Position numbers and translations under genes: made by a program. Of a stretch of DNA of 64,000 nucleotides, positions 36,990 through 46,206 are shown one piece after another. The DNA lies in the NCBI RefSeq assembly GCF_002294995.1, contig NZ_NSGF01000007.1, forward strand, positions 186,001-250,000, written 5' to 3'. A model generated the notes under the pieces. That model was not told where the DNA came from and did not search any database. It worked only from the letters and a program-made list of their open reading frames with translations. Each line of letters begins with the position of its first letter. Position 1 is the stretch's first letter. The DNA is from Mesorhizobium sp. WSM3860. GTDB taxonomy: Bacteria; Pseudomonadota; Alphaproteobacteria; Rhizobiales; Rhizobiaceae.

Positions 36990-37651
36990 GCGAGGCAAAA
37001 CTTCGCGAAGATATATGCCGCTTCGGCCGTTCCCTGTTCGAGCGCGGGCTGACACCGGGATCATCGGGCAATATCAGTCTGCGGCTCGATGACGGCGGCT
37101 GGCTTGTGACGCCGACCAACGCATCGCTGGGCTTTCTCGATCCGGCTCGCCTTGCCAGGCTCGACGCGCAAGGGCGGCTCGTCGCGGGCGATGCGCCGAC
37201 CAAGGAGATCCCCCTGCACACCGCTCTCTACGAGACGCGGGCAGCAGCGCGTGCGATTGTGCACCTGCACTCCACCCATGCGGTGGCCGTCACCATGCTT
37301 CCCGAGATCGATCCCAAGTCGGTGCTGCCGCCAATGACGCCGTACTATCTCATGCGCGCCGGACAGACGGCTTTGGTGCCTTATTTCCGTCCCGGAGACC
37401 CTGCGGTAGCCGATGCAATCAAAGGGCTCGCCGGACGCTACTCTTCGGTGCTGCTCGCCAACCATGGTCCCGTCGTCGCGGGCGAAACGCTCGAGGCGGC
37501 GGTATTCGCTACCGAGGAGCTGGAGGAGACGGCAAAGCTCTATCTGCTTCTGCGCGGTCTCAATCCCCGCTACCTGTCACCGGAGCAGGTCAGCGACCTG
37601 GTGCGGACTTTTGGGCTTTCTCTGCAGGAGCATAGTGCGCACGATCACTGA
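36986..37651 (+). CDS. otnC: Class II aldolase family, 3-oxo-tetronate 4-phosphate decarboxylase, copy 2
   Basis: A 221-residue zinc-dependent enzyme that should convert 3-oxo-tetronate 4-phosphate to dihydroxyacetone phosphate. Motifs are TPGSSGNISLR, VTPTNASLG, PTKEIPLHTALYE, the metal pair in IVHLHSTHAV and the third His in LLANHGPVVAG. It starts within the regulator stop (ATGA) and so is separated from otnK, otnI and ltnD, which are read in the opposite direction. A hairpin-like repeat at 37671-37697 follows the stop. Confidence 0.88.
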   Translation: MSEAKLREDICRFGRSLFERGLTPGSSGNISLRLDDGGWLVTPTNASLGFLDPARLARLDAQGRLVAGDAPTKEIPLHTALYETRAAARAIVHLHSTHAVAVTMLPEIDPKSVLPPMTPYYLMRAGQTALVPYFRPGDPAVADAIKGLAGRYSSVLLANHGPVVAGETLEAAVFATEELEETAKLYLLLRGLNPRYLSPEQVSDLVRTFGLSLQEHSAHDH

Positions 37652-37670
37652 AACCCCATTTCGACCTCGT

Positions 37671-37697
37671 GAGGCGCGCCTTGCGGGGGGGCGCCTC
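37671..37697. terminator. Possible terminator after otnC
   Basis: GAGGCGC (37671-37677) and GCGCCTC (37691-37697) can form a 7-bp stem with a 13-base loop rich in G. No T-run follows, so a Rho-independent terminator is uncertain. Confidence 0.35.
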
Positions 37698-37792
37698 GCC
37701 GTGTCTGCGGCCAGGCAGTTCAACCCAAGCGCGCTTGAATCCTTAGCCGGACTGCGGGATTGTTGCCCCAGGAAGCAGACGGGGGATGCACA

Positions 37793-38056
37793 ATGGAAAA
37801 GGCGTCGCCTTTTGTGCCGGCCGAAATCCACATTCACACTGTTGCCGATGAGGGGGGCAATCTTGGCATCCTTTCGATCCGCACGACGGAAGGCATCTTG
37901 GATATTGCCTTGGACTGCCACGCCGCCGATGCCATCGTAAGCGCAATCGGCTCCATACGACCGAAGCTGGATGCAAGCGAAAAAGAAAGCCCGGCGGGAA
38001 ACCGGGCCAGGAGGCCTTCTGGGGGACGATCGGATCAACGTATTCGTTTGTCCTAA
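37793..38056 (+). CDS. Small hypothetical protein
   Basis: An 87-residue frame starting MEKASPFVPAEIHIHTVADE, with GGGGGA about 7 bases upstream of ATG 37793. The first 60 residues alternate hydrophobic and polar (LGILSIRTTEGILDIALDCH), as in a small beta/alpha domain; the last 25 are basic and low-complexity. No family is recognised. It is an isolated gene between the tetronate module and the polyamine-type transporter. Coding potential is moderate. Confidence 0.5.
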   Translation: MEKASPFVPAEIHIHTVADEGGNLGILSIRTTEGILDIALDCHAADAIVSAIGSIRPKLDASEKESPAGNRARRPSGGRSDQRIRLS

Positions 38057-38220
38057 TGTGAAGCGTGAGCATGACGGCTCGATGAAGCCACGGCAGCTCA
38101 TCTCTGCCATGCGCCGAGCATCAGCGGTAACCTTGGCCAATAGCGCGTCAGCTCGGTTGAAGATCGCTATAATCCAGTCGCGTCCGTTCACCCTCATTGC
38201 GCTGCGACAGCAGCGACGCT

Positions 38221-39042
38221 TCATGCATTGGGGGCCGTTCGACCGCGTCGCGCCAGGAGATTGGCGATCACCAGAAGCACGATCGACAGCGCCATCATCA
38301 GCGTCGCCGCCGCGGTGATCGCCGGGCTCAATCTTTCTCGCAAGCCGATGAACATTTCGAGCGGCATGGTGCGCTGGCCGGCGCTGGCCAGGAACTGCAC
38401 GACGACAACTTCGTCGAAGGAAGTGACGAAGGCGAAGGCCGCGCCCGACAGCACGCCGGGCAGGATCAGCGGCAGCATGACGCGGAAGAACGATGTCAGG
38501 GGTTTTGCGCCGGAGATCGCCGCGGCCCGCAGCAGATTGCGGTCGAAACCGGTGAGGCTGGCGCCCACCGTCACCACCACGAATGGGCTGGCCAGGGCGG
38601 TATGCGCCAGGATGATGCCGGCATAGGTGCTGGCGAGCCCGACGCGGGCGTAGAACAGATACGAGCCGACCGCGGTGATCACCACCGGCACGATCAGCGG
38701 CGACAGCAGCAGCGGCATGATGATGCGCCGCCCGGGAAATTTTTCGTCGGACAGCGCAATCGCCGTCAGCGTGCCGAGCGTCGTGGCGATCAACGTCGTG
38801 CCGAAGGCAACGATCAGGCTGTTGCCGATCGCCGACCGCCAGCGCTGCGTGCCCAGCACCACCTCATACCAACGCGTCGAAAGGCCTTCGAGCGGGAATA
38901 TGAAGAAGGCGCCGCTGTTGAAGGAGAGTGGCACCGGGATGAGGATCGGCACCAGCAGGAACAGGATGACCAGCCCGCACCATAGCCACAGCAGCGTGAT
39001 GCGGATGCGTTCGCCGGCGGTCGGGTAAGGAGACAGCAGCAT
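38221..39042 (-). CDS. ABC transporter permease (PotC-like)
   Basis: A 273-residue inner-membrane permease with six predicted spans. It opens near ITLLWLWCGLVILFLLVPIL and contains the EAA loop LLRAAAISGAKPLTSFFRVM. It ends the four-gene minus-strand operon and should pair with the permease at 39046. The family transports spermidine, putrescine, thiamine, opines or related cations; the ligand here is not determined. Confidence 0.9.
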   Translation of the reverse strand: MLLSPYPTAGERIRITLLWLWCGLVILFLLVPILIPVPLSFNSGAFFIFPLEGLSTRWYEVVLGTQRWRSAIGNSLIVAFGTTLIATTLGTLTAIALSDEKFPGRRIIMPLLLSPLIVPVVITAVGSYLFYARVGLASTYAGIILAHTALASPFVVVTVGASLTGFDRNLLRAAAISGAKPLTSFFRVMLPLILPGVLSGAAFAFVTSFDEVVVVQFLASAGQRTMPLEMFIGLRERLSPAITAAATLMMALSIVLLVIANLLARRGRTAPNA

Positions 39043-39045
39043 GGG

Positions 39046-40326
39046 CTAAACCAACTTCAGGCGGTCGAGGCCGAGGACACGGGCAAAGATGCCGAACAGC
39101 GCCAGCGTGAAGACGAGAAGGATGAAGGACAGCGCCGCCGCCATCTCCCAATTCAGTTCGACATTGACGTAGTTGGCGATGAAATTGCTGATCAGCTGAT
39201 CGCTCGCCCCGCCGATCAGCGCCGGAGTTATGTAATAGCCGAGGCACAGGATGAAGGTGAGCATACATCCGGCCATCACGCCCGGGAACACCTGCGGAAT
39301 GTAGATGCGGCGGAAGGCGGTAAAGGGCCTGGCGCCCAGCGAATAGGCGGCCTTCATCTGCGACGGCGGGATGGTGCGCATGACGCTGTAGATCGGCAGC
39401 AACGTGAACGGCAGCTGGATATGGGTCATGGCGATGATCAGGCCGATACGGCTGTACATCAGGTCGAGCCGGTCGCCGGTGACGCCGATAAAAAGCAGGA
39501 AATCATTGACCAGCCCGAATTTCTGCAACAGCACCGTCCAGGCTGCGGTGCGCACCAGGATCGAGGTCCAGAAAGGCAGAAGCACGGCGACGATCAGGAT
39601 GGCCGCCAGGCCCTTCGGCACGTTGGCGATGAGATAGGCGAGCGGAAAGCCGAGGATCAGCGTTGCCAGCGTCACCGACGCCGCGACGAAGAAGGTGCGC
39701 AGGAACACCTGGATGAAGATCGCCTGTTCCGGCGGCACCCGTTCGATGCCGCCATCGGCGTTCCAGCGCAGGTCGAGCGCGCTGAGCAAATAAAACGAAG
39801 TGAGGCTGCGTGTGCCGTTCTGGATCGTCGGCCAGGTCGATGGCGCCGACCAGAACGGCACCGATTTGATGGCCCCGAGCGCGGCCTGGCCGTCGGCGCT
39901 TTCGAGCTTGCGCACCGTCTTCAGCACCTGGCTGCGCGCGCCCGGCAGGCGGGCGTTCAGGCTCTTGGCAAGCTCATAGGCCGTGCCTTTGGCCTGATTG
40001 TCCTTGAGGTCCGCCGCGAGTGCAACGAACGCATCGTCGCCCGGCAGGCCTTGGCCGTTCCAGCCGGTCAGGGCCGCGGTCGTCTTGGGCAAGGCATCCG
40101 CGATGGTCGGATCATAGACCGCTCGCGACAGAAGCAGCACGATCGGAATGCCGAAGCTCAGCGCCAGAAGGACCAGTAGCGGCGCCGCCAGCAGCAGCGA
40201 GCGCATCCGGTCGCCGAATTCGGCGCGCCGGAGCGCCGCCGACACGGATTTGAGATCCGCATCGGCGGCTGACCGGTCGCGGGCCAGCGTCGGCCGGTCG
40301 AGTTCGCTGGGCTGGAGCGCCGACAT
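39046..40326 (-). CDS. ABC transporter permease (PotB-like) with large periplasmic insert
   Basis: A 426-residue permease, about 130 residues longer than PotB (around 285-300). After the first membrane span LLLAAPLLVLLALSFGIPIV (about residues 43-62) comes a long hydrophilic segment (about residues 65-205) that should face the periplasm. Five spans and the EAA loop AAYSLGARPFTAFRRIYIP follow. Such inserts are known in a subset of alphaproteobacterial permeases. It lies 3 bases upstream of the PotC-like gene. Confidence 0.88.
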   Translation of the reverse strand: MSALQPSELDRPTLARDRSAADADLKSVSAALRRAEFGDRMRSLLLAAPLLVLLALSFGIPIVLLLSRAVYDPTIADALPKTTAALTGWNGQGLPGDDAFVALAADLKDNQAKGTAYELAKSLNARLPGARSQVLKTVRKLESADGQAALGAIKSVPFWSAPSTWPTIQNGTRSLTSFYLLSALDLRWNADGGIERVPPEQAIFIQVFLRTFFVAASVTLATLILGFPLAYLIANVPKGLAAILIVAVLLPFWTSILVRTAAWTVLLQKFGLVNDFLLFIGVTGDRLDLMYSRIGLIIAMTHIQLPFTLLPIYSVMRTIPPSQMKAAYSLGARPFTAFRRIYIPQVFPGVMAGCMLTFILCLGYYITPALIGGASDQLISNFIANYVNVELNWEMAAALSFILLVFTLALFGIFARVLGLDRLKLV

Positions 40327-40334
40327 CCGCCTTC

Positions 40335-41381
40335 CTACTGGGCCAGCCAGGCGTTGAAGCGCTTGACGAGGTCCTCGCCATAGTCGCCCCAGAACTCGGT
40401 ATCGGCGACGAGATAGGCGCCGGAGAGATGATCGGGAGCGTTGGGCAGCTTCGGCAGCGCGTCGGCGGCTACGAAGGACGCCGCGTCGGTGCGCACCGGC
40501 CCGTAGGTGATGTAGCTGGCGAGCTTGGCGTTGTTCTTAGGCTCGCTGATGTAAGCGAGGTACTTGTAGGCAAGCTCCGGATTGCGTGCGCCCTTCGGAA
40601 TGGCGATCATGTCGTATTCGAGGATCTGGTTGTTCCAGACGATCTTGAACGGCTTCTTGTCGGTGTCGATTGCGTTCTGGATGCGGCCGTTCCAGGCGGT
40701 GGTCATCACCACTTCCTTGGAGGCGAGAAGCTGCGCCGGCTGCGCGCCGGCATCCCACCAGACGATGTCCTGCTTGATCGTGTCGAGTTTCTTGAAGGCG
40801 CGGTCGACGCCTTCCGGCGTTGCCAGCACCTTGTAGACGTCGGCCGGTGTGACGCCATCGGCCATCAGCGCCCATTCGAGGTTCTGCGCCGGGAACTTGC
40901 GCATGGCGCGCTTGCCCGGGAATTTCGTCGTGTCAAAGAGGTCGAGAACCGAGGTCGGCGCTTCCTTGAGCACGGTCGGGTCATAGGCGAGGATGTCGCC
41001 GTAAGCGTCGAGCCCGACACCGCAATCGAGCGCCGAGCCCTCGATGAACTTGTCCCGCGGCGCGATCTTGGCATAGTCGAGCCGTTCGAGGATGCCCGCG
41101 TCGCAGCCCTGCAACACGGTCGCGGTCTCCACCGTCACCAGGTCGATCGGCACGTTGCCCGTCTCGACCATGGCTTTGACCTTGCCGAGATCGCCGAGAT
41201 ATTCCTGCTCGAGAATCTTGGCGCCGGTTTCCTTGGCGAAGGGCTCGAACCAGGCCTTGCGCTGAGCGTCCTGCCAGGCGCCGCCGCTCGCCATGATCGA
41301 CAGCTCCTCGGCGAAGGCGGCGCCGGTCATGCAGGCCGTGGCGGCCGCGAGCGCGAGTAAGCGTGTTCTCAACTGTGTCAT
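40335..41381 (-). CDS. ABC transporter substrate-binding protein (PotD/AfuA-like)
   Basis: A 348-residue periplasmic binding protein with a Sec signal peptide (RLLALAAATACMTGAAFAEE, cleavage likely after AFA). The mature N-terminus is LSIMASGGAWQDAQRKAWFE, characteristic of extracellular solute-binding family 1/polyamine-type proteins. It also has DLVTVETATVLQGCDAG and VVMTTAWNGRIQNAID. The start at 41381 has GGGAG upstream and overlaps the ATPase stop in ATGA. Ligand unknown. Confidence 0.9.
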   Translation of the reverse strand: MTQLRTRLLALAAATACMTGAAFAEELSIMASGGAWQDAQRKAWFEPFAKETGAKILEQEYLGDLGKVKAMVETGNVPIDLVTVETATVLQGCDAGILERLDYAKIAPRDKFIEGSALDCGVGLDAYGDILAYDPTVLKEAPTSVLDLFDTTKFPGKRAMRKFPAQNLEWALMADGVTPADVYKVLATPEGVDRAFKKLDTIKQDIVWWDAGAQPAQLLASKEVVMTTAWNGRIQNAIDTDKKPFKIVWNNQILEYDMIAIPKGARNPELAYKYLAYISEPKNNAKLASYITYGPVRTDAASFVAADALPKLPNAPDHLSGAYLVADTEFWGDYGEDLVKRFNAWLAQ

Positions 41382-42553
41382 TTCGTTCTCCCCTGTTTTG
41401 AAGTGGCGCCGCCCGTTCCGGCATCGGCCGGAAAGGCGCGGCAATCGTTGGGCGCGCAGGAGACCGTCACGGTTTCGCCATTCGCCATCGTTGCTTCGGG
41501 ACCGACCTTGACGGTCAGCACCTGGTCGTTTGGGAGCCTGGCCAGAAGGCGCAGATGATCGCCGAGATAGATGCGCCCATCGACGGTCGCCGACAGCGCG
41601 TTGCCGACATTGGCGGCGGCCGACAGGCTCAGCCGCTCGGGCCGGACGGCGACGTGGCAGGCGCTGCCTTGCGTCACGCCAACCGCCAGCGCGGTGATCT
41701 CACCGCCGCCGTTCAACTGGACACGGCATTGCTCCCCCGAAACGCGGTCGACCACGCCTTCCAGCGTGTTGTTCTCCCCAATGAAGCCCGCCACAAATGA
41801 GCTTTGCGGGGTGTTGTAGAGATCGTCAGGCGAGCCGAACTGGGCAATGCCGCCCTGATTGAAGACCGCGACGCGGTCGGACATCGTCAGCGCCTCGCTC
41901 TGGTCATGTGTGACATAGACGATGGTGACGCCGAGCATCGTGTGGATCTGCTTGATCTCGAGCTGCATGTGCTCGCGCAGCTTTTTGTCGAGCGCGCCGA
42001 GCGGCTCGTCCATCAGCACCAGGCTCGGCTGGAACACCAGCGCCCGGGCCAGCGCCACGCGCTGCTGCTGGCCGCCGGAAAGCTGGCTTGGGCGGCGGTC
42101 GCCGAATTGCTTCAGCCGCACCATGTCGAGAGCCCGGCCGACGCGGGCCGCGATGTCGGCCTTGCTCACCTGGCGAACGGAAAGCGGAAAGCCGACATTC
42201 TCCTCGACCGTCATATGGGGAAAGAGCGCATAGTTCTGGAACACCATGCCGATGTTGCGCTGGTAGGGCGGCAATCGGTCGACCGGCCGACCCTCGAGCG
42301 TGATCGTGCCATGCGTCGGTCGTTCGAAGCCGGCGAGCATGTTGAGCGTCGTGGTCTTGCCGGAACCGGACGGCCCAAGCAGCGTCAGGAACTCGCCGCG
42401 CGCGACGGCGAGGTTCATCCGCGTCACCGCGAAGGTCCGCCCGTCATAGGATTTCTCGACCTCGGCGAATTCGACGAAGCCTGGCCCGCTCGCCTGCGCG
42501 GGACGCGCAGTAGCAGCTCCGTTGGCCGGCGCAACGGCTTGGCTGGCGCTCAT
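41378..42553 (-). CDS. ABC transporter ATP-binding protein (PotA-like)
   Basis: A 391-residue ATPase with Walker [18 protein letters not shown]-loop [14 protein letters not shown], signature [15 protein letters not shown], Walker [13 protein letters not shown], the H-loop VTHDQSEAL and a C-terminal TOBE domain from about residue 300. Start 42553 (MSASQAVAP) is proposed. An in-frame ATG at 42664 would add 37 residues but would start within the palindrome 42653-42668, so it is less likely. It is the first gene of the operon and divergent from the MocR gene. Confidence 0.87.
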   Translation of the reverse strand: MSASQAVAPANGAATARPAQASGPGFVEFAEVEKSYDGRTFAVTRMNLAVARGEFLTLLGPSGSGKTTTLNMLAGFERPTHGTITLEGRPVDRLPPYQRNIGMVFQNYALFPHMTVEENVGFPLSVRQVSKADIAARVGRALDMVRLKQFGDRRPSQLSGGQQQRVALARALVFQPSLVLMDEPLGALDKKLREHMQLEIKQIHTMLGVTIVYVTHDQSEALTMSDRVAVFNQGGIAQFGSPDDLYNTPQSSFVAGFIGENNTLEGVVDRVSGEQCRVQLNGGGEITALAVGVTQGSACHVAVRPERLSLSAAANVGNALSATVDGRIYLGDHLRLLARLPNDQVLTVKVGPEATMANGETVTVSCAPNDCRAFPADAGTGGATSKQGRTK

Positions 42554-42652
42554 CGCGCGCAACCCCGGCTGCCAGCGAGCGATTCGGTAAATGGCTTGCG
42601 GCCCATGCCTCGTCCTCCCGGGTACGGCCCGCCGAACTACGCGCTGTCCGAC

Positions 42653-42668
42653 TTGTATGGTCATACAA
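42653..42668. promoter_or_regulatory. Operator candidate for MocR regulator (site 1)
   Basis: TTGTATG-GT-CATACAA is a perfect inverted repeat with 7-base arms. Its right half plus the preceding GT (GTCATACAA, 42660-42668) recurs in direct orientation at 42757-42765. MocR regulators often recognise direct or mixed repeats in divergent promoters, so this and the second copy are candidate sites. Confidence 0.55.
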
Positions 42669-42752
42669 TTAGATTAAAGGCGACCATAAATGCGGATAAC
42701 TTCCCCCGTCAAGCTCAAAAATGCACCATTGTGCGAGAACTTTTTCCCGAAT

Positions 42753-42808
42753 TGACGTCATACAACTTCTATTGTCGGGATCGTTGTCTTATGCTAGATG
42801 CCCGACAA
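42753..42808. promoter_or_regulatory. Second operator copy and leader inverted repeat of MocR gene
   Basis: GTCATACAA at 42757-42765 repeats the core of site 1 and overlaps the palindrome TGACGTCA (42753-42760). Just downstream TTGTCGGG (42772-42779) and CCCGACAA (42801-42808) form a perfect 8-base inverted repeat with a 21-base gap. The second pair could be a hairpin in the leader or another protein site. Confidence 0.45.
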
Positions 42809-42838
42809 GTGAGACGTCAGCCGCAGTGCGAATCCCCT

Positions 42839-44227
42839 ATGCTCGAAGATCTTCGCCTCACCGAGGATGAAAGCCCGGTCTATCGCCGTCTTGCCGACGC
42901 GATCGCCGAACGCATCGCCGCGGGCACGCTTGCCGTGGGCGACCGGCTGCCGCCGCAGCGCGAGATCGCCCGCGCCCTGGGCATCAATGTCACGACCGTG
43001 ACGCGGGCGCTGTCCACCCTGCAGGAGCAAGGCCTGCTCGAGGCGCGTCCCGGACGCGGCACGACGGTCGCCGCCCGCGACATCGTCGAGCGGCCAGGCT
43101 TCGTGTCGGCGCCGAGCGACCAGAGTGGCATCATCGACCTCTCGGTCAACCGGCCGCCCACTTCAGCCTATCTCGACGCGGTCGCGGCGCTGATGCCGCG
43201 CCTTTCCAAGGATCGCCACTACGCCTCGCTGCAGGATTATCATCCGCCGGAGGGACCGCTTTGGGGCCGCGTCGCGGTCGCCGATTGGTTCAAAACGGTC
43301 GCCGGCGATGGCGACCCCGGCCGTGTCGTGCTCGCCGCCGGCGCCCAGCACGGCCTCGACTGCGTTCTGGGTGCCGTGACCAGGGATGGCGAGGTGATAC
43401 TTGCCGACGAGGTGACCTATCAGGGCATCAACGCGCTGTGCCGGGTCCACGGGTTAGACTTGCGCGGCGTTGCCATGGATCGCGGCGGCATGCGTCCGGA
43501 CGCCTTCGAGGCGGCTTGCGCGCAGCTTCGCCCGCGCGCCGTTTTCCTGGTGCCGACGCTGCACAATCCGACAACGATCACGCTCAGCGACGAGCGCCGG
43601 CGTGAATTGGCGGCGGTGGCGCGGCGCCACAATGTGCTGATCATCGAGGACGACGTCTACCGGCCGTTGGCCGACGATCCGCCGCCCTCCTTCGCCAACC
43701 TCGAGCCGGAGCTGACGGTCCACCTCGGCGCGCTGTCAAAATGCCTCGCGCCCGGCCTGCGCCTCGGTTTCGTCATCGCCCCGCGCCCGATCGCCGGCCA
43801 GGTCGCCGCGGCGCTGCGCATCAACTGCTGGAGTATCAGCCCGTTGACGGCACTGATCGGCGCCAAGCTGATCGAGGAAGGCGCAGCCGCCCGTATCATC
43901 GACATCCAGAAACAGGAGCTGCGCCAGCGCCAGGCGATCCTGAGCGAAATTCTCGGCCGCTTCGACATCCAAAGCAACCCAATCTCGACGCATGCCTGGC
44001 TGCGCCTGCCGGAACCCTGGCGCGGGGCGGGCTTTGCCCGCACCTGCCTGGAGCGCGGCGTCGCCGTGCTGCCCGGCGATGCCTTCGCCGTCGGCCGCGA
44101 GCCGGTCCAGCACGGCGTGCGCATCAATGTCGGCGCGGCGCGATCCCAAGAGGACCTGCGCTCGGCGCTCACCACCATGGCCGAGCTGCTCGCCGCCGGC
44201 CATCTGCAACTGCCTGGCTTTGTCTAA
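42839..44227 (+). CDS. MocR/GntR-family regulator with aminotransferase domain
   Basis: A 462-residue regulator. Residues 1-75 form a GntR winged helix (SPVYRRLADAIAERIAAG, LPPQREIARALGINVTTVTR). The remainder is a fold-type I aminotransferase-like domain with VLAAGAQHGLD, NPTTITLSDERR, IIEDDVYRPL and the PLP Lys in LGALSKCLAPGLRLGF. Such proteins sense PLP together with an amino compound. ATG 42839 is chosen; ATG 42791, in the same frame with GGGA upstream, is an alternative. It is divergent from the PotABCD-like transporter and 4 bases from the FAD oxidoreductase start. Confidence 0.9.
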   Translation: MLEDLRLTEDESPVYRRLADAIAERIAAGTLAVGDRLPPQREIARALGINVTTVTRALSTLQEQGLLEARPGRGTTVAARDIVERPGFVSAPSDQSGIIDLSVNRPPTSAYLDAVAALMPRLSKDRHYASLQDYHPPEGPLWGRVAVADWFKTVAGDGDPGRVVLAAGAQHGLDCVLGAVTRDGEVILADEVTYQGINALCRVHGLDLRGVAMDRGGMRPDAFEAACAQLRPRAVFLVPTLHNPTTITLSDERRRELAAVARRHNVLIIEDDVYRPLADDPPPSFANLEPELTVHLGALSKCLAPGLRLGFVIAPRPIAGQVAAALRINCWSISPLTALIGAKLIEEGAAARIIDIQKQELRQRQAILSEILGRFDIQSNPISTHAWLRLPEPWRGAGFARTCLERGVAVLPGDAFAVGREPVQHGVRINVGAARSQEDLRSALTTMAELLAAGHLQLPGFV

Positions 44228-44231
44228 GACC

Positions 44232-45476
44232 ATGGCCTCCGCGCCGAAATCGGTCGAGATCGCCATTATCGGCGCCGGCGTCGTCGGGCTGGCGACCGCT
44301 TTGCGCCTTGCCGGCGAGGGCCGCGAGGTCCTGCTCATCGACCCGAACGAGCCCGGCTCGGGCGCTTCGTTCGGCAATGCCGGCACGATCGCCGAATATG
44401 CCTGCATGCCGGTCGGCAATCCCGGCGTGCTGCGCGCGTTGCCGAAGCTGCTGCTCGATCCCGACAGCCCATTCTCGCTGCGCTGGGCAGCGCTTTTCCA
44501 GCTCGCGCCATGGCTGATCCGTTTTGTCCGCCAGTCGCTGCCGGCGGCGACCCGCGCCAATGCACTGGCGCTCGCCGGCCTGCTCGCCGAAGCGCTGCCG
44601 GCCTGGGGCGAAACGGTGCAGGAGGCCGGCCTTCAGGATCTGATTCGCCGCAACGGCTGCCTCTACGTCTATCGCCACGACAGCGATTTTGCCGCCTCCG
44701 AGGGTGGACGGGCTTTGCGCGCCGAGCTCGGCGTTCATCAGCAGGTTCTGACCGCCGAGCAGGTGGCCGCGCTGGAGCCGCGGCTGGCGGCGTTTGAGGC
44801 CCAGGGCCTCTATTTCCCGGATTCGATCAATGTCAGCGATCCCAAGGCGGTGATGGCGCGGCTGGCGGCAGCCGCTGCCGCCAGGGGCGCTCAATTCAAG
44901 CGCGCGAGCGTCACCGGCCTCGCAACAGGTGCAGGCGGCGTGCGGCTGGGCGGCCCGGGCCTCGCCGTCACGGCGCAAAAAGTGGTGATTGCGGCGGGCG
45001 CGCGGTCGCGGCCGCTCGCTGCCCAGGCCGGCGACCGGATCCCGCTAGAGACCGAGCGCGGCTATCATCTCGAGTTTCCGACCACGACACCTTTGCTCAA
45101 CCGCCCGGTCTGCCCGGTCGATCTCGGTTTCTACATGACGCCGATGGATGGCAGGCTAAGGGTTGCCGGCACCGTCGAGCTGGGTGGGCTCAAAGCCCCG
45201 GCCAATCTGCGCCGGCTGGCGCTGCTCGATCGCGGCGTGCGGCAGTTCTTCCCCGATCTCGGCCAGCCATCGTCGCAATGGCTGGGCTTCCGGCCGTCGC
45301 TGCCGGACTCGCGCCCTGTGATCGGACCCTCGACAAAATCGCCGGACGTGATCTACGCCTTCGGCCACGGTCACCTCGGACTCACGCTCGCACCGATTAC
45401 TGCCCGACTAGTCGCCGACGTGATTCACGGAAAGGACAGCACATTGCTCTCCGCCTTCAGGTCGGGCCGGTTCTAA
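44232..45476 (+). CDS. FAD-dependent oxidoreductase (D-amino-acid dehydrogenase-like)
   Basis: A 414-residue DAO-family flavoprotein, DadA-like. It begins with the FAD motif IAIIGAGVVGLATALRLA, then GASFGNAGTIAEYACMPV, which is characteristic of D-amino-acid dehydrogenases and opine-oxidase B-like proteins. The C-terminus has GFRPSLPDSRPVIGPS and YAFGHGHLGLTLAPITAR. It is immediately downstream of MocR and opposite a polyamine-type ABC transporter, so it probably oxidises the imported amine or D-amino acid with electrons going to the respiratory chain. Start 44232 is placed 4 bases after the MocR stop. Confidence 0.88.
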   Translation: MASAPKSVEIAIIGAGVVGLATALRLAGEGREVLLIDPNEPGSGASFGNAGTIAEYACMPVGNPGVLRALPKLLLDPDSPFSLRWAALFQLAPWLIRFVRQSLPAATRANALALAGLLAEALPAWGETVQEAGLQDLIRRNGCLYVYRHDSDFAASEGGRALRAELGVHQQVLTAEQVAALEPRLAAFEAQGLYFPDSINVSDPKAVMARLAAAAAARGAQFKRASVTGLATGAGGVRLGGPGLAVTAQKVVIAAGARSRPLAAQAGDRIPLETERGYHLEFPTTTPLLNRPVCPVDLGFYMTPMDGRLRVAGTVELGGLKAPANLRRLALLDRGVRQFFPDLGQPSSQWLGFRPSLPDSRPVIGPSTKSPDVIYAFGHGHLGLTLAPITARLVADVIHGKDSTLLSAFRSGRF

Positions 45477-45594
45477 ACAGGCGAATCCCGCGATTCATCG
45501 TTTCCGTATTTGGCCGGCGTGGGCGATTTACGAGATACAGGGGTTGGCCGCTATTGAGTCGCGGTCGAGGTTGCTTCTCTCTCGCTGTTCGGCA

Positions 45595-46113
45595 CTAGAC
45601 GTTCCGGCGGCGGGCGGAAACTCGCCCCGGACCGTCGCTCTCTATCGGTCGCGTTGCGGTCAGGCCGGCTTCGATGGATCTGAGAAGCTCAAGCGCGGCA
45701 TTGAGATTGCGTGTGTGGCCGCCGGCGGCCTCGGATACGGCAGTTGCCCACTCCTTGCGCACCAGCGCGTAATTGTGGGCTCCCCGCCGGGTGCGATGGA
45801 CGCTGACGCCCCGGCGATCGTGCGGGTCGACATGGCGCTCGATCAGCCCCTTGCCTTCCAGGTCGCGCAGCACGGTGGAAACGTTGGTGCGCTGCAGCCC
45901 GGTCGCCGTCGCGATCTGGCTGGGGGTTGCGGAAGCGTGCGCAACCAGGTGGCGCATCACCATGCCCTCCGATTGCGACAGCGACAGCGCTTTCTCGTCC
46001 CGGTATCCGCGAAACTGAATCTCACGGGCAATGATGAGGATCAGATCGGCCAGGTCCGCCCAGCGAACAGCCGGGGGAGCTTTGCGTGCGGACGATTCCG
46101 AGTCGGTTTCCAT
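45595..46113 (-). CDS. MarR-family transcriptional regulator
   Basis: A 172-residue winged-helix regulator. The recognition region reads VAHASATPSQIATATGLQRT and NVSTVLRDLEGKGLIERHVD, with the wing DPHDRRGVSVHRT. It is divergent from an EmrB/QacA-type efflux gene and most likely represses it, released by a small aromatic or amphipathic ligand. The 93-base gap contains AT-rich inverted repeats. Confidence 0.9.
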   Translation of the reverse strand: METDSESSARKAPPAVRWADLADLILIIAREIQFRGYRDEKALSLSQSEGMVMRHLVAHASATPSQIATATGLQRTNVSTVLRDLEGKGLIERHVDPHDRRGVSVHRTRRGAHNYALVRKEWATAVSEAAGGHTRNLNAALELLRSIEAGLTATRPIESDGPGRVSARRRNV

Positions 46114-46142
46114 AGGGGTGCAGTTTACAGACTTCGAACGTC

Positions 46143-46175
46143 TATGTATATGAGCATAATCATTATAAATACATA
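46143..46175. promoter_or_regulatory. MarR operator candidates
   Basis: TATGTAT (46143-46149) and ATACATA (46169-46175) are inverted around an inner perfect palindrome, ATAAT-C-ATTAT (46156-46166). The stretch is strikingly AT-rich for this genome and lies between the divergent MarR and MFS genes. Confidence 0.5.
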
Positions 46176-46206
46176 ACTATGTTGCGATACACATCTGGAG
46201 GTTCGG

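Noticed and set aside
37971..38318. Plus-strand frame overlapping the end of the PotC-like gene
   Set aside because: It overlaps the small hypothetical gene and the PotC-like gene, and its translation is Arg/Ala/Ser-rich without a domain.
41804..42838. Upstream extension of the MocR frame by more than 300 codons
   Set aside because: It runs antisense to the PotA-like gene and has no GntR or aminotransferase sequence; the family begins near 42839 (or 42791).
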